Position numbers and translations under genes: made by a program. Shown one piece after another: positions 44,277-54,870 of a stretch of DNA of 64,000 nt (its first letter is position 1; every line of letters begins with the position of its first letter). The stretch is from Marisa cornuarietis. Its lineage: Eukaryota; Mollusca; Gastropoda; Architaenioglossa; Ampullariidae. The stretch is taken from NCBI GenBank assembly GCA_004794655.1, contig SMMW01000551.1:930001-994000 (forward strand). The letters are read 5' to 3'. The notes beneath the pieces were generated by a model. That model was not told where the DNA came from. It searched no databases and worked only from the letters and a program-made list of their open reading frames with translations.

Positions 44277-46959
44277 CTAGCCATATAATGTAGATGTTGA
44301 AATACATAAATTATATATGCAGACCTTCGTGTAGTAAAGTAAAGAAGTGAAGCTGTCTTAATAATATGTCCTTTGCAAAAAGACATTTTTTTAGGTGTGA
44401 GATGTCATCAAGTTCTAGTCTTTAAGCGCAGTGCAAACAGTACAAGCAGTTGTCATTTATTTTCTGTTTCTTTTTGCGTATCCTGCCCGAAACCCGATGA
44501 CATTTGCATGCGAGCAGGTGACAGGCAGACAGAAGGTGGAGGGAGTAGTGCTCACACCTGACCTCTCATCGCCTCCCCGCGAGCTCACATGGCTCAGCCC
44601 CCGCTCTCGGGTCTTAATCCCTTGGTTAAACCAACGACGTCTTCGACACGCAGATGAACGACTGTCTTCAGCGGAGATGAAGTACTGTCGTCATCAGACT
44701 GTCTCGGCCCGGGGATTACCTTTTGGTTAAGATGTCGGCAAACAATTGAGGTTGTATAAACACACACACAAGTAGAGAAAGAACTCGGTCCACTCAGCCC
44801 ACAGGCCTAGACGTAGACTTGGACAATAGCGATCTATCTATTGAAGCTAACTGGGACAATGATGACCTAACTAACGGCTATTTACAGACTGACTCGAACA
44901 ACTGCGATGAACCAAGCGGCTATTTATAAAGTGAAAATTGACTCGGACAATGGGGATCTGCATGCAGCTCACCGATGAGAAGCACACTTTACGAAAAACT
45001 GAACTTCCTTGCCTTTCGTTTCGAGATTGGACGATTGTCCAAAAGACGACAGACAAAATGGCGAACCTTCTATCGCAACATCCGGCCGTGTTCGTTGCCG
45101 CTTCTCGATGCCCGGAGATCTCGTGTGTGAGCAAGTTCAGACCAGTTCGCTAGCCACACCGATATCAATTAGCTGGCACAGCCGTAATTGAAAACCGCAG
45201 TCACGGCTTGCGTACGGGCTTGTCGCTCCTATTCTCCAAGATATCAAAAGTGGTCTGTGAAATTGATCGCAAATAAGAGTGCCCTACCGCAGGACACAGG
45301 GGGATCGTTGAGCGTTTAAAGGATTTCGACTAGGCGAGGAAAAGGTTTTGTTGTCTCAAACAGGAACGGCTTAAAAGATGATGCTTGCGATCTCCAGGGG
45401 CCTTTCTTCGGTCATCTTTGGGTTTCAACTGAGCCCAGTGGCGCTGGACTGGCTATTGGCATTTGCAGGCAATTCTAAGATAATCATCATCCGCTTTGCG
45501 CCTCTCAAACCGGAATTCAGCCTCTTTAAGGCCAGAGTAAAGAAGTCTGTGAAATACAAGTGATTATTTGAGAGCGTCACGTGATGCATTACATCCATCC
45601 AGCCGCCGTCCTTTGGTGTCTCACTCTTCTCGGCATCAGGACCAGACCACTGAAGGAGGCGGAAAACTTGCGACTGCTTTCTGCGCGTTTGAAAACACTT
45701 CCGCTGGTTTTCCAGACAATCGCGACCGATGTTCTTCAGCTCCATTAGAGAGTTCTTACTCGTCTGCAAATATTTGACTTGACAATGATGAAGGGAAAAT
45801 AAGAAAGATGTGTGGCTTGCAGCTATGTCTTTTAGTTAAACCGGATCTGCCGCAAGACAGGTAGGCCGACTCCGCCAAGCAAAAAGCGTTGCCTAAACTC
45901 GAAGGCCAAAGAAATTTATGGATTATGAAGAGGATGATTGCGCGAATGAAGCTAAAGGGTTTTAGGACATTGTCAACACAGGTGAGCCACTTGTCCATAC
46001 ACACGAGCTTTCTGCTCACCTGTAATGAGCCAGAACAGAGTCAGAAGAATACAAAAAGGGCTCATCAAAGCCCAAAATGTTGTTAGTGTTGATGATGAGA
46101 ATGACCACATTAAGATTGGGAGACCACAGCGACTCACCGCATTGTTTCTGTGAAGTGTGGCGCATTTAGAGCTAATAATTGATACAATGCCTGTGTTTAG
46201 AACTAAGATATAATACAATGCCTGAAGTTAGAGATAATGCAATGCCTGAGTTTAGTTTCCTTGCCGTTGATATTATTTTTCTTGTTATTTATTGTTATGA
46301 GCTTGTTACTTGTTATGATCTAATATATATTATGTGTTATGTCTGGAGGTCTCTATTGCAAAAGACGAATGGATTAGGAAATGTGTCTTTACTGGTTACT
46401 TTGGCTTCTTACATACGGACAAAGTAAACTTGTCACTTGGGGAGAGTGATTCATACACATGAACAAAGTAAACGTACATGCCACGTGGACAGAGCGATCC
46501 TGACCAAGGGACAAGGTAAACACTGTAGGTCCCATGACAAACAACTGTCAATGACGAATGTTTTAAGTCTCCGCCATGACCCTGAATCAGATTAGAACAA
46601 ATAGTCTGGACTGGACAACAACTACCGCTTACTCTCGTGTACGATGCTGAGACAATGGAAGAAAGGGGCGTGTGATGTGATTTTATCGTTAACACAGATA
46701 TTAGAAACGACTCTGAATTTTTAAAAAAATCTAGACTATTATTTTGTGTTCGTGAATCGCAAAATCCTTCTGTGATAAAAGGAAACGATAAGTTATTTTA
46801 TTATAATAAAAGTACTTTATGCACGGACTCACAATATTGAACTAAAAATAGAATGTATTTATAAACATTTATATAAATATATATATATATATATATAGCA
46901 GTTTCAAATGTAGTAAGGTGGCATTGAATGTCAATCTTTCTTAAATCTTTCCCTGATGT

Positions 46960-47120
46960 GACAAATTACTCTGCTATCTCATGGCACATTACTTTCCCAT
47001 ACCAAATAACAAATTATTCTGTTATTTTAAAGCACATTACTCTCCAGTATCAAATGAGAAATTATTCTGTTATAGCACATTACTCTCCGTGATGAAACGG
47101 CAAATTACACACTAATAGCT
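46960..47120. repeat. degenerate tandem repeat of about 45-60 bp, three copies
   Basis: The pair of phrases CAAATTACTCTG / GCACATTACT recurs as CAAATTATTCTG / GCACATTACTCTCC and GAAATTATTCTG / GCACATTACTCTCC. Spacing varies because of small deletions. Confidence 0.6.
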
Positions 47121-47941
47121 ATGACAAGATGAAAGGCCACTGTGGTCTATAAAGTATACAACGTAAACTGCTTTACCGCCCTATAAACAGTTGGAAAATG
47201 AGAAAAGTCACATTGTGACGACCTACTGTCTGCTTAGATGTAATGAGAAGAAAGTTGGATAGCAGCACATAGAAAATCTGGATCCGAACTTGTGAGAGAG
47301 ACAAGAATCACCTGAAGACTACCTCCTCCCCTTCCTCCCCCCTCCAACATCTTCCCAGCCCTGGCGTCACAGGCGATGGCGGTACGAGGTGCCCCACTGT
47401 CCATGTTGGTCCCCAATCATTAGACTCAGCCTCAAGAGCACGTTGCTCGATTCGCTTTTCCACTCCAGCGGCGGTCTGATCCGATAAACTGCCAGACCGT
47501 TACAATGGCAGCCCCCGCTCTCAGCGCCAGAATATTTGCACAGGCTTCTCAAGCCGTTTCGAGTGAAACTGCTCGGCACTAACCATAATTCTGACTGCTG
47601 CTGACAAATTCTGTATCACAGGCTCCACCAGTAGTTTGCCCCGCTACACGCCCTGCGTGCATCCTGTGGACCCAGCGCTCATCGTAAGTCACGGCTGATT
47701 GATTATAGAACTAAAAACTACTTTAATGTAAGCAAGTCACAGCTGACTGCGATGCTAAAACACACCTTAAATGTGAGCGGTTCAAAACTCATTGTGATGA
47801 TAAAACAGTTTTAAATGCAAGTAGTTTAGTCGGACGGGATGGGAGAGATTTGAAAAGCGGGTAGACACGAAGAGACAATGGTTGAAAGCCCATACAAGCC
47901 TATTTAAGAATGCTGCGTTTAGATCAGATAAATATAAACAG

Positions 47942-48070
47942 GGTTGGTTGGTTGGTTGGTTGGTTGGTTGGTTGGTTGGTTGGTTGGTTGGTTGGTTGGT
48001 TGGTTGGTTGGTTGGTTGGTTGGTTGGTTGGTTGGTTGGTTGGTTGGTTGGTTGGTTGGTTGGTTGGTTT
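47942..48070. repeat. (GGTT)n microsatellite, about 32 copies
   Basis: An uninterrupted GGTT array. It creates WLVG repeats on one strand and PTNQ on the other; both are artefacts of the array. Confidence 0.97.
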
Positions 48071-48104
48071 TTACACAGAGCCATGCCGGTCACTGAGCTA
48101 ATCT

Positions 48105-48175
48105 AGCGCTATAAATAGGAGCCATAGTCAGAGAGAAATGACGTGTGCCGGAGGTGAGATCTGAACCCACAGCAG
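48105..48175 (-). mobile_element. SINE-A fragment
   Basis: GCTATAAATAGGAGCCATAG, CAGAGAGAAATGACGTGTGC and GAGATCTGAACCC follow the same order as the body and head of the copy at 17172-17365. It is decayed and lacks the 3' end, lying directly beside the GGTT array. Confidence 0.55.
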
Positions 48176-48904
48176 GTACAAAACTGTAGTCTGTGCACAA
48201 AATGCAGAATCAAAAGGAAAATCAAAGCAGTGGTCAAGGCAGCCAATCGTAGTCATGGAAAATTATGTGTATGCTGTCTTTGTACTTAAACACAAGGTAA
48301 CGTAGCAGCGACGGACACAAGATACAACATTCACTTGACAGATCATGATGATGTGTATGATAACTAAACACGTACCTTAAAACAGATCAAACAAAAGACT
48401 GTCGTGACACTATACAGATTTTTATGCCAGATGGGACAAGCACTAGTGTAAGAGGCAGCTCCTGTGATATCTTTGGACAAATGAGACAAATGAGACAAGA
48501 CAGTTCAAAAACAGATGTGACGGGACTATGAAGACTGTGAAGTGTTCAATCTCCTTTCACGGCAGGTCGCCTCACGTAGAGAGACGTGATCGAAAGGCGC
48601 CAATGTAAGATGAGATTGTTGATTTAAAAGATCCAACGAAACAGAAGCAGACGATCTGGTGCTTGTGTGCATGCTTGGCGCGTGGACTGGATCCATCAGT
48701 GTCAACGGCTGTGCGCCTGCGTGTTGTGAGTAGCGAGCAGCGCATGATGAATGGTGGGTATTGGTGCGCCCTCTTGCGGCATCTTAAGCAAACTGATTTC
48801 ACTTCTCGTGGCCGTCTCTCTAAATAATCGCCACTCTTATTCCAGATTGTCTACCTAACAGACGGAGAGAGAGGCTCGCGGTGCTCCAAACATCAGCAAC
48901 CGGG

Positions 48905-49129
48905 ATTCGTGCACGTGCATGCGCAAGAGAAACCGGAAGTGCTTTTATGGATTTCTTTGCCCCGTCTTGACGAATGAGTAGTGATCCGTCTCTGCGCGAG
49001 GATGACGGCCAGATATTGTATATTCCACAGCTGCCTGCTTGTCCTCAGCACCCAGTTTCGATTTCAAATCCTTCACGTCAGGTATTCTGGAAGCGTCTAG
49101 AGTGACAAAGAAAGAAATTACAGGTGAGC
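48905..49129 (+). promoter_or_regulatory. candidate plus-strand promoter and non-coding first exon
   Basis: GCATGCGCA (48917-48925, NRF1-like) and ACCGGAAGTG (48932-48941, full ETS/GABP site) sit 6 bp apart, next to a CACGTG E-box (48912). About 180 bp downstream is CAG|GTGAGC (49121-49129), a near-perfect 5' splice site on the same strand. A short frame (MTARYCIFHS..., 32 codons) lies between. This is how many animal CpG promoters with a first exon look. A transcript from here would be antisense to dac. No downstream exon could be identified. Confidence 0.35.
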
Positions 49130-50344
49130 GACTAGGGGCTGCAACCTCCGCACCTCTCGTTCATTTCAGCTTCCGCTTTTCCTGTTTAATGTTCTGGAAC
49201 TTATACATCTGAAGCTGTTCCGCTTTTAATTCATGTCATGGTGATCGTTTGCAATCATCGACGCGGCGATTGAAACAGATGGTACACGGCTAACTAACAA
49301 CTGCGAGGGTAACGCAGCCCAACGACATCCCCTCGTGAGGCCACGTGACGTTGCGTCTTCATCACCCTCGTGTCCTAATGTCCTCGATGTCTATTGACTG
49401 TAAGCGCTCCTTCACTTGATTGGCATGATGAGAAGCCAAGTACATATATCTCTGGACTGCTTGCAGAGGAATGTTCCACGTCAGTTCCAGAACAAGGCCA
49501 ATTGTCGATTGCGCGTCCACTTCATCATGAGCACGAAGAGGAAGACGACGACGAGAGGTGCTGTGTTGACGGTGGTACAGCAGCTCAAGCGTTATGGTCT
49601 GTTGACGGAGGTACAAGTTTTATGGTCTGTTATGTTTTCCGTTTATTGGCTCTAAGCCGTAGGGAAAAGAGGATGACAATTTTTCCTCAAAATAAAAATA
49701 AAATAGAAATGTAACTCAGCAACAAGCTGATTGCAAGTACATTGTTGCTATTATGAATTTCGGCGCGGTTCTAGATATTGGTTGTCAAATGGTTCGTCGA
49801 GACCTGACAGCTTTCAACTTCGCGAAAGGAAAAAGCTTCGGGCACACAACAAATATAAAACGTTTTGGCAAAAAAAAAAAGAATAGAACATTTTTAGACG
49901 TTTAGAGGCCAATGTCATCCTATCGGTAAGTTTTCGCACTAACATTTCGAAGACTTATTTGGTGCATATTTGTCAAACCGACTTCTTTGTAGGTTTTCAA
50001 TTTATCTTTCTCAATGATTATATTCGTAGACATAGGTGTGATTAATTTTTTTTTAAAGTTGAGTACTGACCACACAATTCTGGCGATAAAATCATTGTCA
50101 AACAAATAAAATCCATCATTTTAAGTATTTATAATTAGATTGTAGTCTTCAATACGTTCTTCGTTTGTTTGCAGATTTACTGCTTAATCATGCTGAAGGA
50201 AGTCCTACAAACTGAAAATTTGTAACTGTTTTAAAAAAGGAAACAACAGTAACAAAAAAAAAAGCCACGCCGACCTTGAATCACTAGTAGTCTAAGTTGA
50301 CGACTACACCAACCCAGAGACGATCAACAGAAAGACTGCCACCT

Positions 50345-50381
50345 CACGCGCGGGAAGAGATAACTTACAACGCGCATGCGC
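50345..50381. promoter_or_regulatory. palindromic NRF1-type site with E2F-like word
   Basis: GCGCATGCGC (50372-50381) is the full NRF1 palindrome, preceded by CACGCGCGGGAAG, which resembles an E2F site. The surrounding sequence is AT-rich, so the cluster stands out. Confidence 0.35.
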
Positions 50382-50703
50382 TAGATTAATCTATGCACTC
50401 GTCTTTTCCTGCTTTCCTTTCTGCAGTGCGTCCTAGAGCTACTCTTGTTGTTTTGTTGCTTTGCCGGGGGGGGGGGAGAGAGAAAATCCGAGCTGCGCTG
50501 CGTACAAAGACTGACAAAACATAAAATTATTCCCTAGTGAATTAGAATAGGTTTGGGAGGAAGTTCATTTTTAACGCATTCCATTCCGGTCATAAACTCC
50601 AGTAGCAAAGCATTACTTATAAAATAATCTGTAGATTCTCGAAGCGTCTCTAATCTTCACGAGATGACGAGCGATGGTGGTGGTGGAGGGGTGGACTGGG
50701 GGT

Positions 50704-50815
50704 AAAATGTGTTTTACACCGGATCAGCAACTGAGGCTACACAAAACACCTGGCCCTATAAACGGGTGTCATATACAAAGAATACCGTGCTCACCGTTGA
50801 ACCATCGGGCCGCCC
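50704..50815 (-). mobile_element. SINE-A copy with internal deletion
   Basis: TGTGTTTTACACCGGATCAG, ACACCTGGCCCTATAAACGG and GTTGAACCATCGGGCCGCCC match the tail, middle and head of SINE-A in minus orientation. Most of the region between A and B boxes is missing. Confidence 0.7.
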
Positions 50816-52835
50816 ATCGAGCGGTAAAGCAAAAAGACTGCATGTAAAGGTACTAACTACTTTGTTTGTCTTCATTTAATGTCTTTCTCTTCAAGAAATT
50901 TGCACTCCACACCTCTGTACAAAATTTCCAGGAAGATGTTACTATAGAAGAAACACAGAATACTATCACAAAATAAGAGGAAGAGGGTTTCCAAAATAAT
51001 TTTTCACCTACTCTGTTTCTCATATTTCTTTCCCTCCCTCGTTTGTGTCAACAACAAACAAACAAACAAACAATAAGTATACTCCAGCAGCCAAATGAGT
51101 AGTTTTCGGCGTCAGCGCCGTAATACGCTGCTGGTCACGAGTAAAAATACTTATTTGATTTGTGGAAAATAAATTACAGGACACATTAAAAGCCTGAACC
51201 AACAATTAAATACAAACGGGACATTAAAAAACTATTAAAATGTGTTTTTTTCTGTAAGTATGAAACAGATGTATTCAACATGTCATCACAAATTCAGTAC
51301 ACGCTGAGGAATAGATAAAATATTAATACATTTCTAGCAGCCTCGATCTGAACTAAGAAGTGGAATTCGTGAAATCGCTACAAATTTTCGTAAACACTCT
51401 CGAACCTTACGGTTGGCTTACCGACAAAACCATCTTTGTAACATGAATATATGCAATAATGACATAACACATTTAATGCATGTAAAAGTTAATTTCGATT
51501 CTTTATTAAAATAAATATATTAAAACATATTTAAGAAGTCAATTTCTTTAATATCAAGGAATTTCATGCACAACAGAGAAGGCGGAAGCTGCTTGCACAA
51601 GCTCAAAACTTTCACGCGGCAGACGAAAGACTCGTCAGCCCTCCACCGGGCGTTTGGGGTTGGCTGTCGATCTTTGCCTGTAGTCTCTGACTACACAGGC
51701 TTCGAGTCCCATCGTCTCCAGTCTCGGTGCTTAGTGCGTTACTTTAATGACAGACTGATGGGCGTATGATTTTCTATTTATTTTGAGTACCTTTTACACG
51801 TTTATGGTTCCGGAAACAAAGACCTTTCTTCGAGGTTTGCAATCATTTTATACCAATATACTATAATTTTGATAAACAGTGTATCTATTCAAATAATCCA
51901 CGATGAAGCTTCCCAGCGTGCAGGGGATCGCAGTGATAGACACGGGCTGGTGCCCCACAAGGTGAGACACATGCTGTCACGACGGCCATTTGCCTTCTTT
52001 AAATCTTCAAAGCAAGCGGCCAAAATCTGCCTGCCGCAACGGACCCAACGTTTGTTTCTTCTAAAAAGTCGTTCCCGACAAAGAAGTTCGTGGCAATCGT
52101 ACTTCATATCCAGGGTTGTATGAATAATTCACTTAAGTAATGGTTTGATCTTCAGTCAAGTTGGCGAGTGACCTGGGTAACAATGCCGATAAACCAAAAC
52201 CCGACGTATGTTCCCTGCTTTTCCACTGGCTGAGGCTTTCACAACCTAAACGTATCCACGTACCATCCATACATCTGTGTTGCTGACCTCTTTCTGTGCA
52301 TGGTGATGTTTGTAGTACTGTATCTCCAGAGGACTGACCAGAATTTGGGGATCGTGCACTGGGCTCTACCCAATCATCAAAATATGCACTCCACTAGTAT
52401 TTAGTGCTTAGCACCTGTCCTGGTGATCTTTCACATTATATCTTGCCCTCTTGTCACGATCCTGGGCTTTCTATGACCTTAGTGAGCGGTAGGTTAACAT
52501 CTTTAAAGCTATTTTGCATCAGTGAGATGTAAGTCAAAGCATTTGTCAGCTATCTGACACCCTCTAGAATAGATGCCTCAAGTCATGTACATACTTCACC
52601 CCAGTCTAACTTGTACTTCTGCCTCCTGAAGTCAGATGGACCTTCCCCACGTTCCTCTGTCTTCCTGCAACTCGGCCTCCCACGACACAAGCGAAGATGT
52701 TTTATGACATTTAAAAAAAGCATACCTCATAGAGATGTCTTTCTTTTCATAACTCAACAAGCCAGACAAACGAGCAAAACAACAACAACAACAACAACAA
52801 GAAACACTAAAAACGCAACAACACATTGTCTGTAC

Positions 52836-52957
52836 CGTAGAGGCGCGGGTCGAACTGGAAGTCGGCGCTGTCCATGCGGGTCTTCTTGAGCTTCTCGATT
52901 GTCTCGGGGCTGGCGTGAATGGACGGGCTGCGCTTGGGGGGACGGCCAGGCCGCGCG
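52836..52957 (-). CDS. dac: dachshund (dac/DACH) internal exon A, RPGRPPKR exon
   Basis: This 122-bp exon encodes one split base, 40 codons and one split base. The peptide opens with ARPGRPPKRSPSIHASPE and ends in FDPRLYG. RPGRPPKR is the AT-hook-like stretch that directly follows the Ski/Sno/Dac domain (Dachbox-N) in DACH proteins, and the basic KLKKTRM part resembles the lysine-rich patch further on in vertebrate DACH. The acceptor is ...TTGACATTGCAG and the donor is CTACG|GTACAG on the minus strand. The entry phase needs two bases from an upstream exon, which would carry Dachbox-N and is not in the window. The exit phase (1 nt, G) matches exon B. Third codon positions are strongly GC-rich, unlike the AT-rich flanks. 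Dachshund is a nuclear cofactor, and this part is a linker between its two conserved domains. The family assignment is firm; exact borders rest on splice consensus only. Confidence 0.9.
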
Positions 52958-53455
52958 CTGCAATGTCAAACTTGAAATTAGAATTACTTCCCTATATTCT
53001 TGTCCAGGTGGGGAGGGACAGACAGGAGGGAATAGGGAGAGCAAGGGGGTGAATAGAAACACATGGAAAGTTTGAGATCACGATACCATCATCACCATGT
53101 TGGTGTCGTCGTTGTTGCACATCATGATTGCTTACAAACTAATCAAGTCCCCCACTAACAGAGATATTGCTGAAAGTATAATCCAGTCTTTTACCCATGT
53201 GGTGGAATTAAAGACCTCAAAACAGTAACTACCAGTGAGACGTGTAATAGAGATGAAGAGGAAAACCAAAATAAAACTTGATGTAAATGGTTTGAGAGAG
53301 GAAATTTGTGACGAGGTGTCTTTGGTGATACGGCGTGTGGTGTACTGTGACAAAGTAACCCCCCTCCCCCACCTCATCATATCCACAGGTCCCTTGCGGT
53401 CTTGACATTAGAGCGAAAATCATTAACCGGTACAAAACTTCTCCCCTTAACCTCC

Positions 53456-53458
<3 letters not shown>

Positions 53459-53493
<35 letters not shown>
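53459..53493. repeat. (CTGT)n microsatellite
   Basis: About eight and a half CTGT units. Confidence 0.92.
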
Positions 53494-53784
53494 GTGCGTC
53501 AGGGTCTGCGCAGGCTTTACGTGCTGCATGGCTACAAAAGCAGACAATGGCGACACTGCTCGCTGACACTATTCGAGTATTAGGACAGGAGAATATGTGT
53601 ACAGGTGTAATTTGAGATTGTTAAACATCTACCGTCACAGCACAAGCAAATACAGCATACCTCCTCCCCTATACAACTTTTTCCTTTTCTCATTCATTAT
53701 TCTTTAAGTTTGCTCTTCAACCCTTCGTCTATCAACTCTGTCCACATAGATAAATATGTTCTATATCAACAACTTTTCTTGAAT

Positions 53785-53935
53785 TGGGAAAGCGGATAAC
53801 TGAGTGGTTAGACTGGGAAAGCGGATAACTGAGTTCTTAGAAAACAGAGAGGTGCGCCGGATCGATACCATTGTGGCGCAGCAAACTTTTCCCAGCTGTC
53901 GGGAATGGTGAGAAGATTACCTTTTTTCCCCTGAA
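53785..53935 (+). mobile_element. SINE-B copy with duplicated head
   Basis: TGGGAAAGCGGATAACTGAGT occurs at 53785-53805 and again at 53814-53834 (29-bp step). A GGATCGATACC B-box-like word and GCGCAGCAAACTTTTCCCAG follow, as in the minus-strand copy at 41955-42195. The head duplication is local to this copy. Confidence 0.7.
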
Positions 53936-54180
53936 TTTACATCTTCAGTGGACCATAATCCCTGGTTCTTCCCTATTCTCTCACCTGTAGTTTTTCTTCT
54001 CATCAAGCGTATGTTTAATATCTACGCATTATCAAGTAAATTCTCAGCGCATATGTTTTGTTCTTATATAAACATACTGCAGCCAGACTGAATAGTAAGT
54101 CATACAACAACCATCGCAAGTTCTCACTCAATCACCAAAGGTATGAACAATATTCTATATTTCTGTGTACTTATTATGTA

Positions 54181-54600
54181 GATGTTGAGGCAAAGAAACC
54201 TGCAACACGTATTTTCTCGCCTGACCCCGCTGTCTCGCCTGTGACACACTCTCCCGTAACACTACATTCCGCTCCAAAAATTAAAAAAAATGGAAGCTGA
54301 AATTCACTTAACAACATCAAACAGACTGTGTTTGGAAAACATGTCAAAATGCCAGCCCCGGGAGTAACAGATCGCCGGAGACCGCCCCAGCCCGGGAAGA
54401 ATGCTGAACAACACAGTGGCTTGATTGTGCCCCGTCCCATGACGGCTTGTCTTGCAACACGCCTTGTGACAGAAAAAAAATCTGAAGAAAAGGGAACTGT
54501 CAATGCAAATAAACCGGTTGTCGCCAATACCAGGCAGGTGTGTCAAAAATGCAAATCCATCCTCTCCCCCTCCGCAGCGCCTAGCGTACAGCACTACTGA
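54181..54600 (+). pseudogene. unidentified plus-strand open frame interrupted by one TGA
   Basis: After an acceptor-like TGTACTTATTATGTAG, a single frame runs 140 codons (DVEAKKPATRIFSPDPAVSP ... HYstop) with one internal TGA at 54298-54300. The part after it reads NSLNNIKQTVFGKHVKMPAP and later TRQVCQKCKS, a CxxC pair, in a Lys/Pro/Ser-rich context that looks more protein-like than the overlapping minus frames. The final stop lies in the first unit of a tandem repeat. A 69-nt in-frame stretch bounded by GT (54256) and AG (54324) spans the TGA and could in theory be a short intron, but it has no pyrimidine tract. No family is recognised; a decayed retrocopy or element fragment is most likely. 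Confidence 0.35.
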
Positions 54601-54712
54601 CTTATCTCCCCCCCGACGTACAGCACCACTGACGTATCTCCCCCATCACACAGCACCACTGACTTATCTCCCCTAAACATACAGCACCACTGACTTATCT
54701 CACAGCATCTTA
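54583..54712. repeat. 30-32 bp tandem repeat, four copies
   Basis: ACAGCACCACTGACTTATCTC recurs with starts at 54588, 54620, 54650 and 54681, followed by a TCTTATCTTATC run. Units differ mainly in the C-run between them. Confidence 0.8.
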
Positions 54713-54764
54713 TCTTATCTTATCACAGTTCTATTTTTTCTCGGATCAAAATTGGGTGGGGGGA

Positions 54765-54870
54765 GCCAACAGATGAGTGCTTAGAGCACTGGAGCCAGAA
54801 GACGGATGTGCACCTCCCAGCCAACTCAACACAAGGTTAAGAGACCATCTTTACCTCAGATCGAAAGGAT
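54765..54870 (+). mobile_element. probable SINE-B relic
   Basis: GATGAGTGCTTAGAGCACTGG resembles the SINE-B head (CCGAGTGGTTAGAGCGCTGG). CTCCCAGCCAACTCAACAC and AAGAGACCATCTTTACCTC follow in an order compatible with the 41955-42195 copy. It is weak but consistent. Confidence 0.45.

Larger units (their letters stand above)
38854..52835 (-). other. dac: dac intron between exons A and B (about 14.0 kb)
   Basis: Exons A and B are phase-compatible across this interval, so no extra exon is required, although alternative exons cannot be excluded. Contents: AC tracts at 39391-39442, 42918-42995 and 44233-44276; a dispersed-repeat copy at 39896-40163; SINE-B at 41955-42195; AAT repeats at 42703-42736; a loose ~52-bp repeat at 46960-47120; a GGTT array at 47942-48070; SINE-A fragments near 48105-48175 and 50704-50815; and motif clusters at 48905-49129 and 50340-50385. 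Regions 43020-43900, 45780-46180 and 51180-52600 show nothing I can name. Confidence 0.7.

Noticed and set aside
45425..45769. 114-codon minus-strand frame as an extra exon between A and B
   Set aside because: No motif, no convincing splice borders, and A joins B in phase without it.
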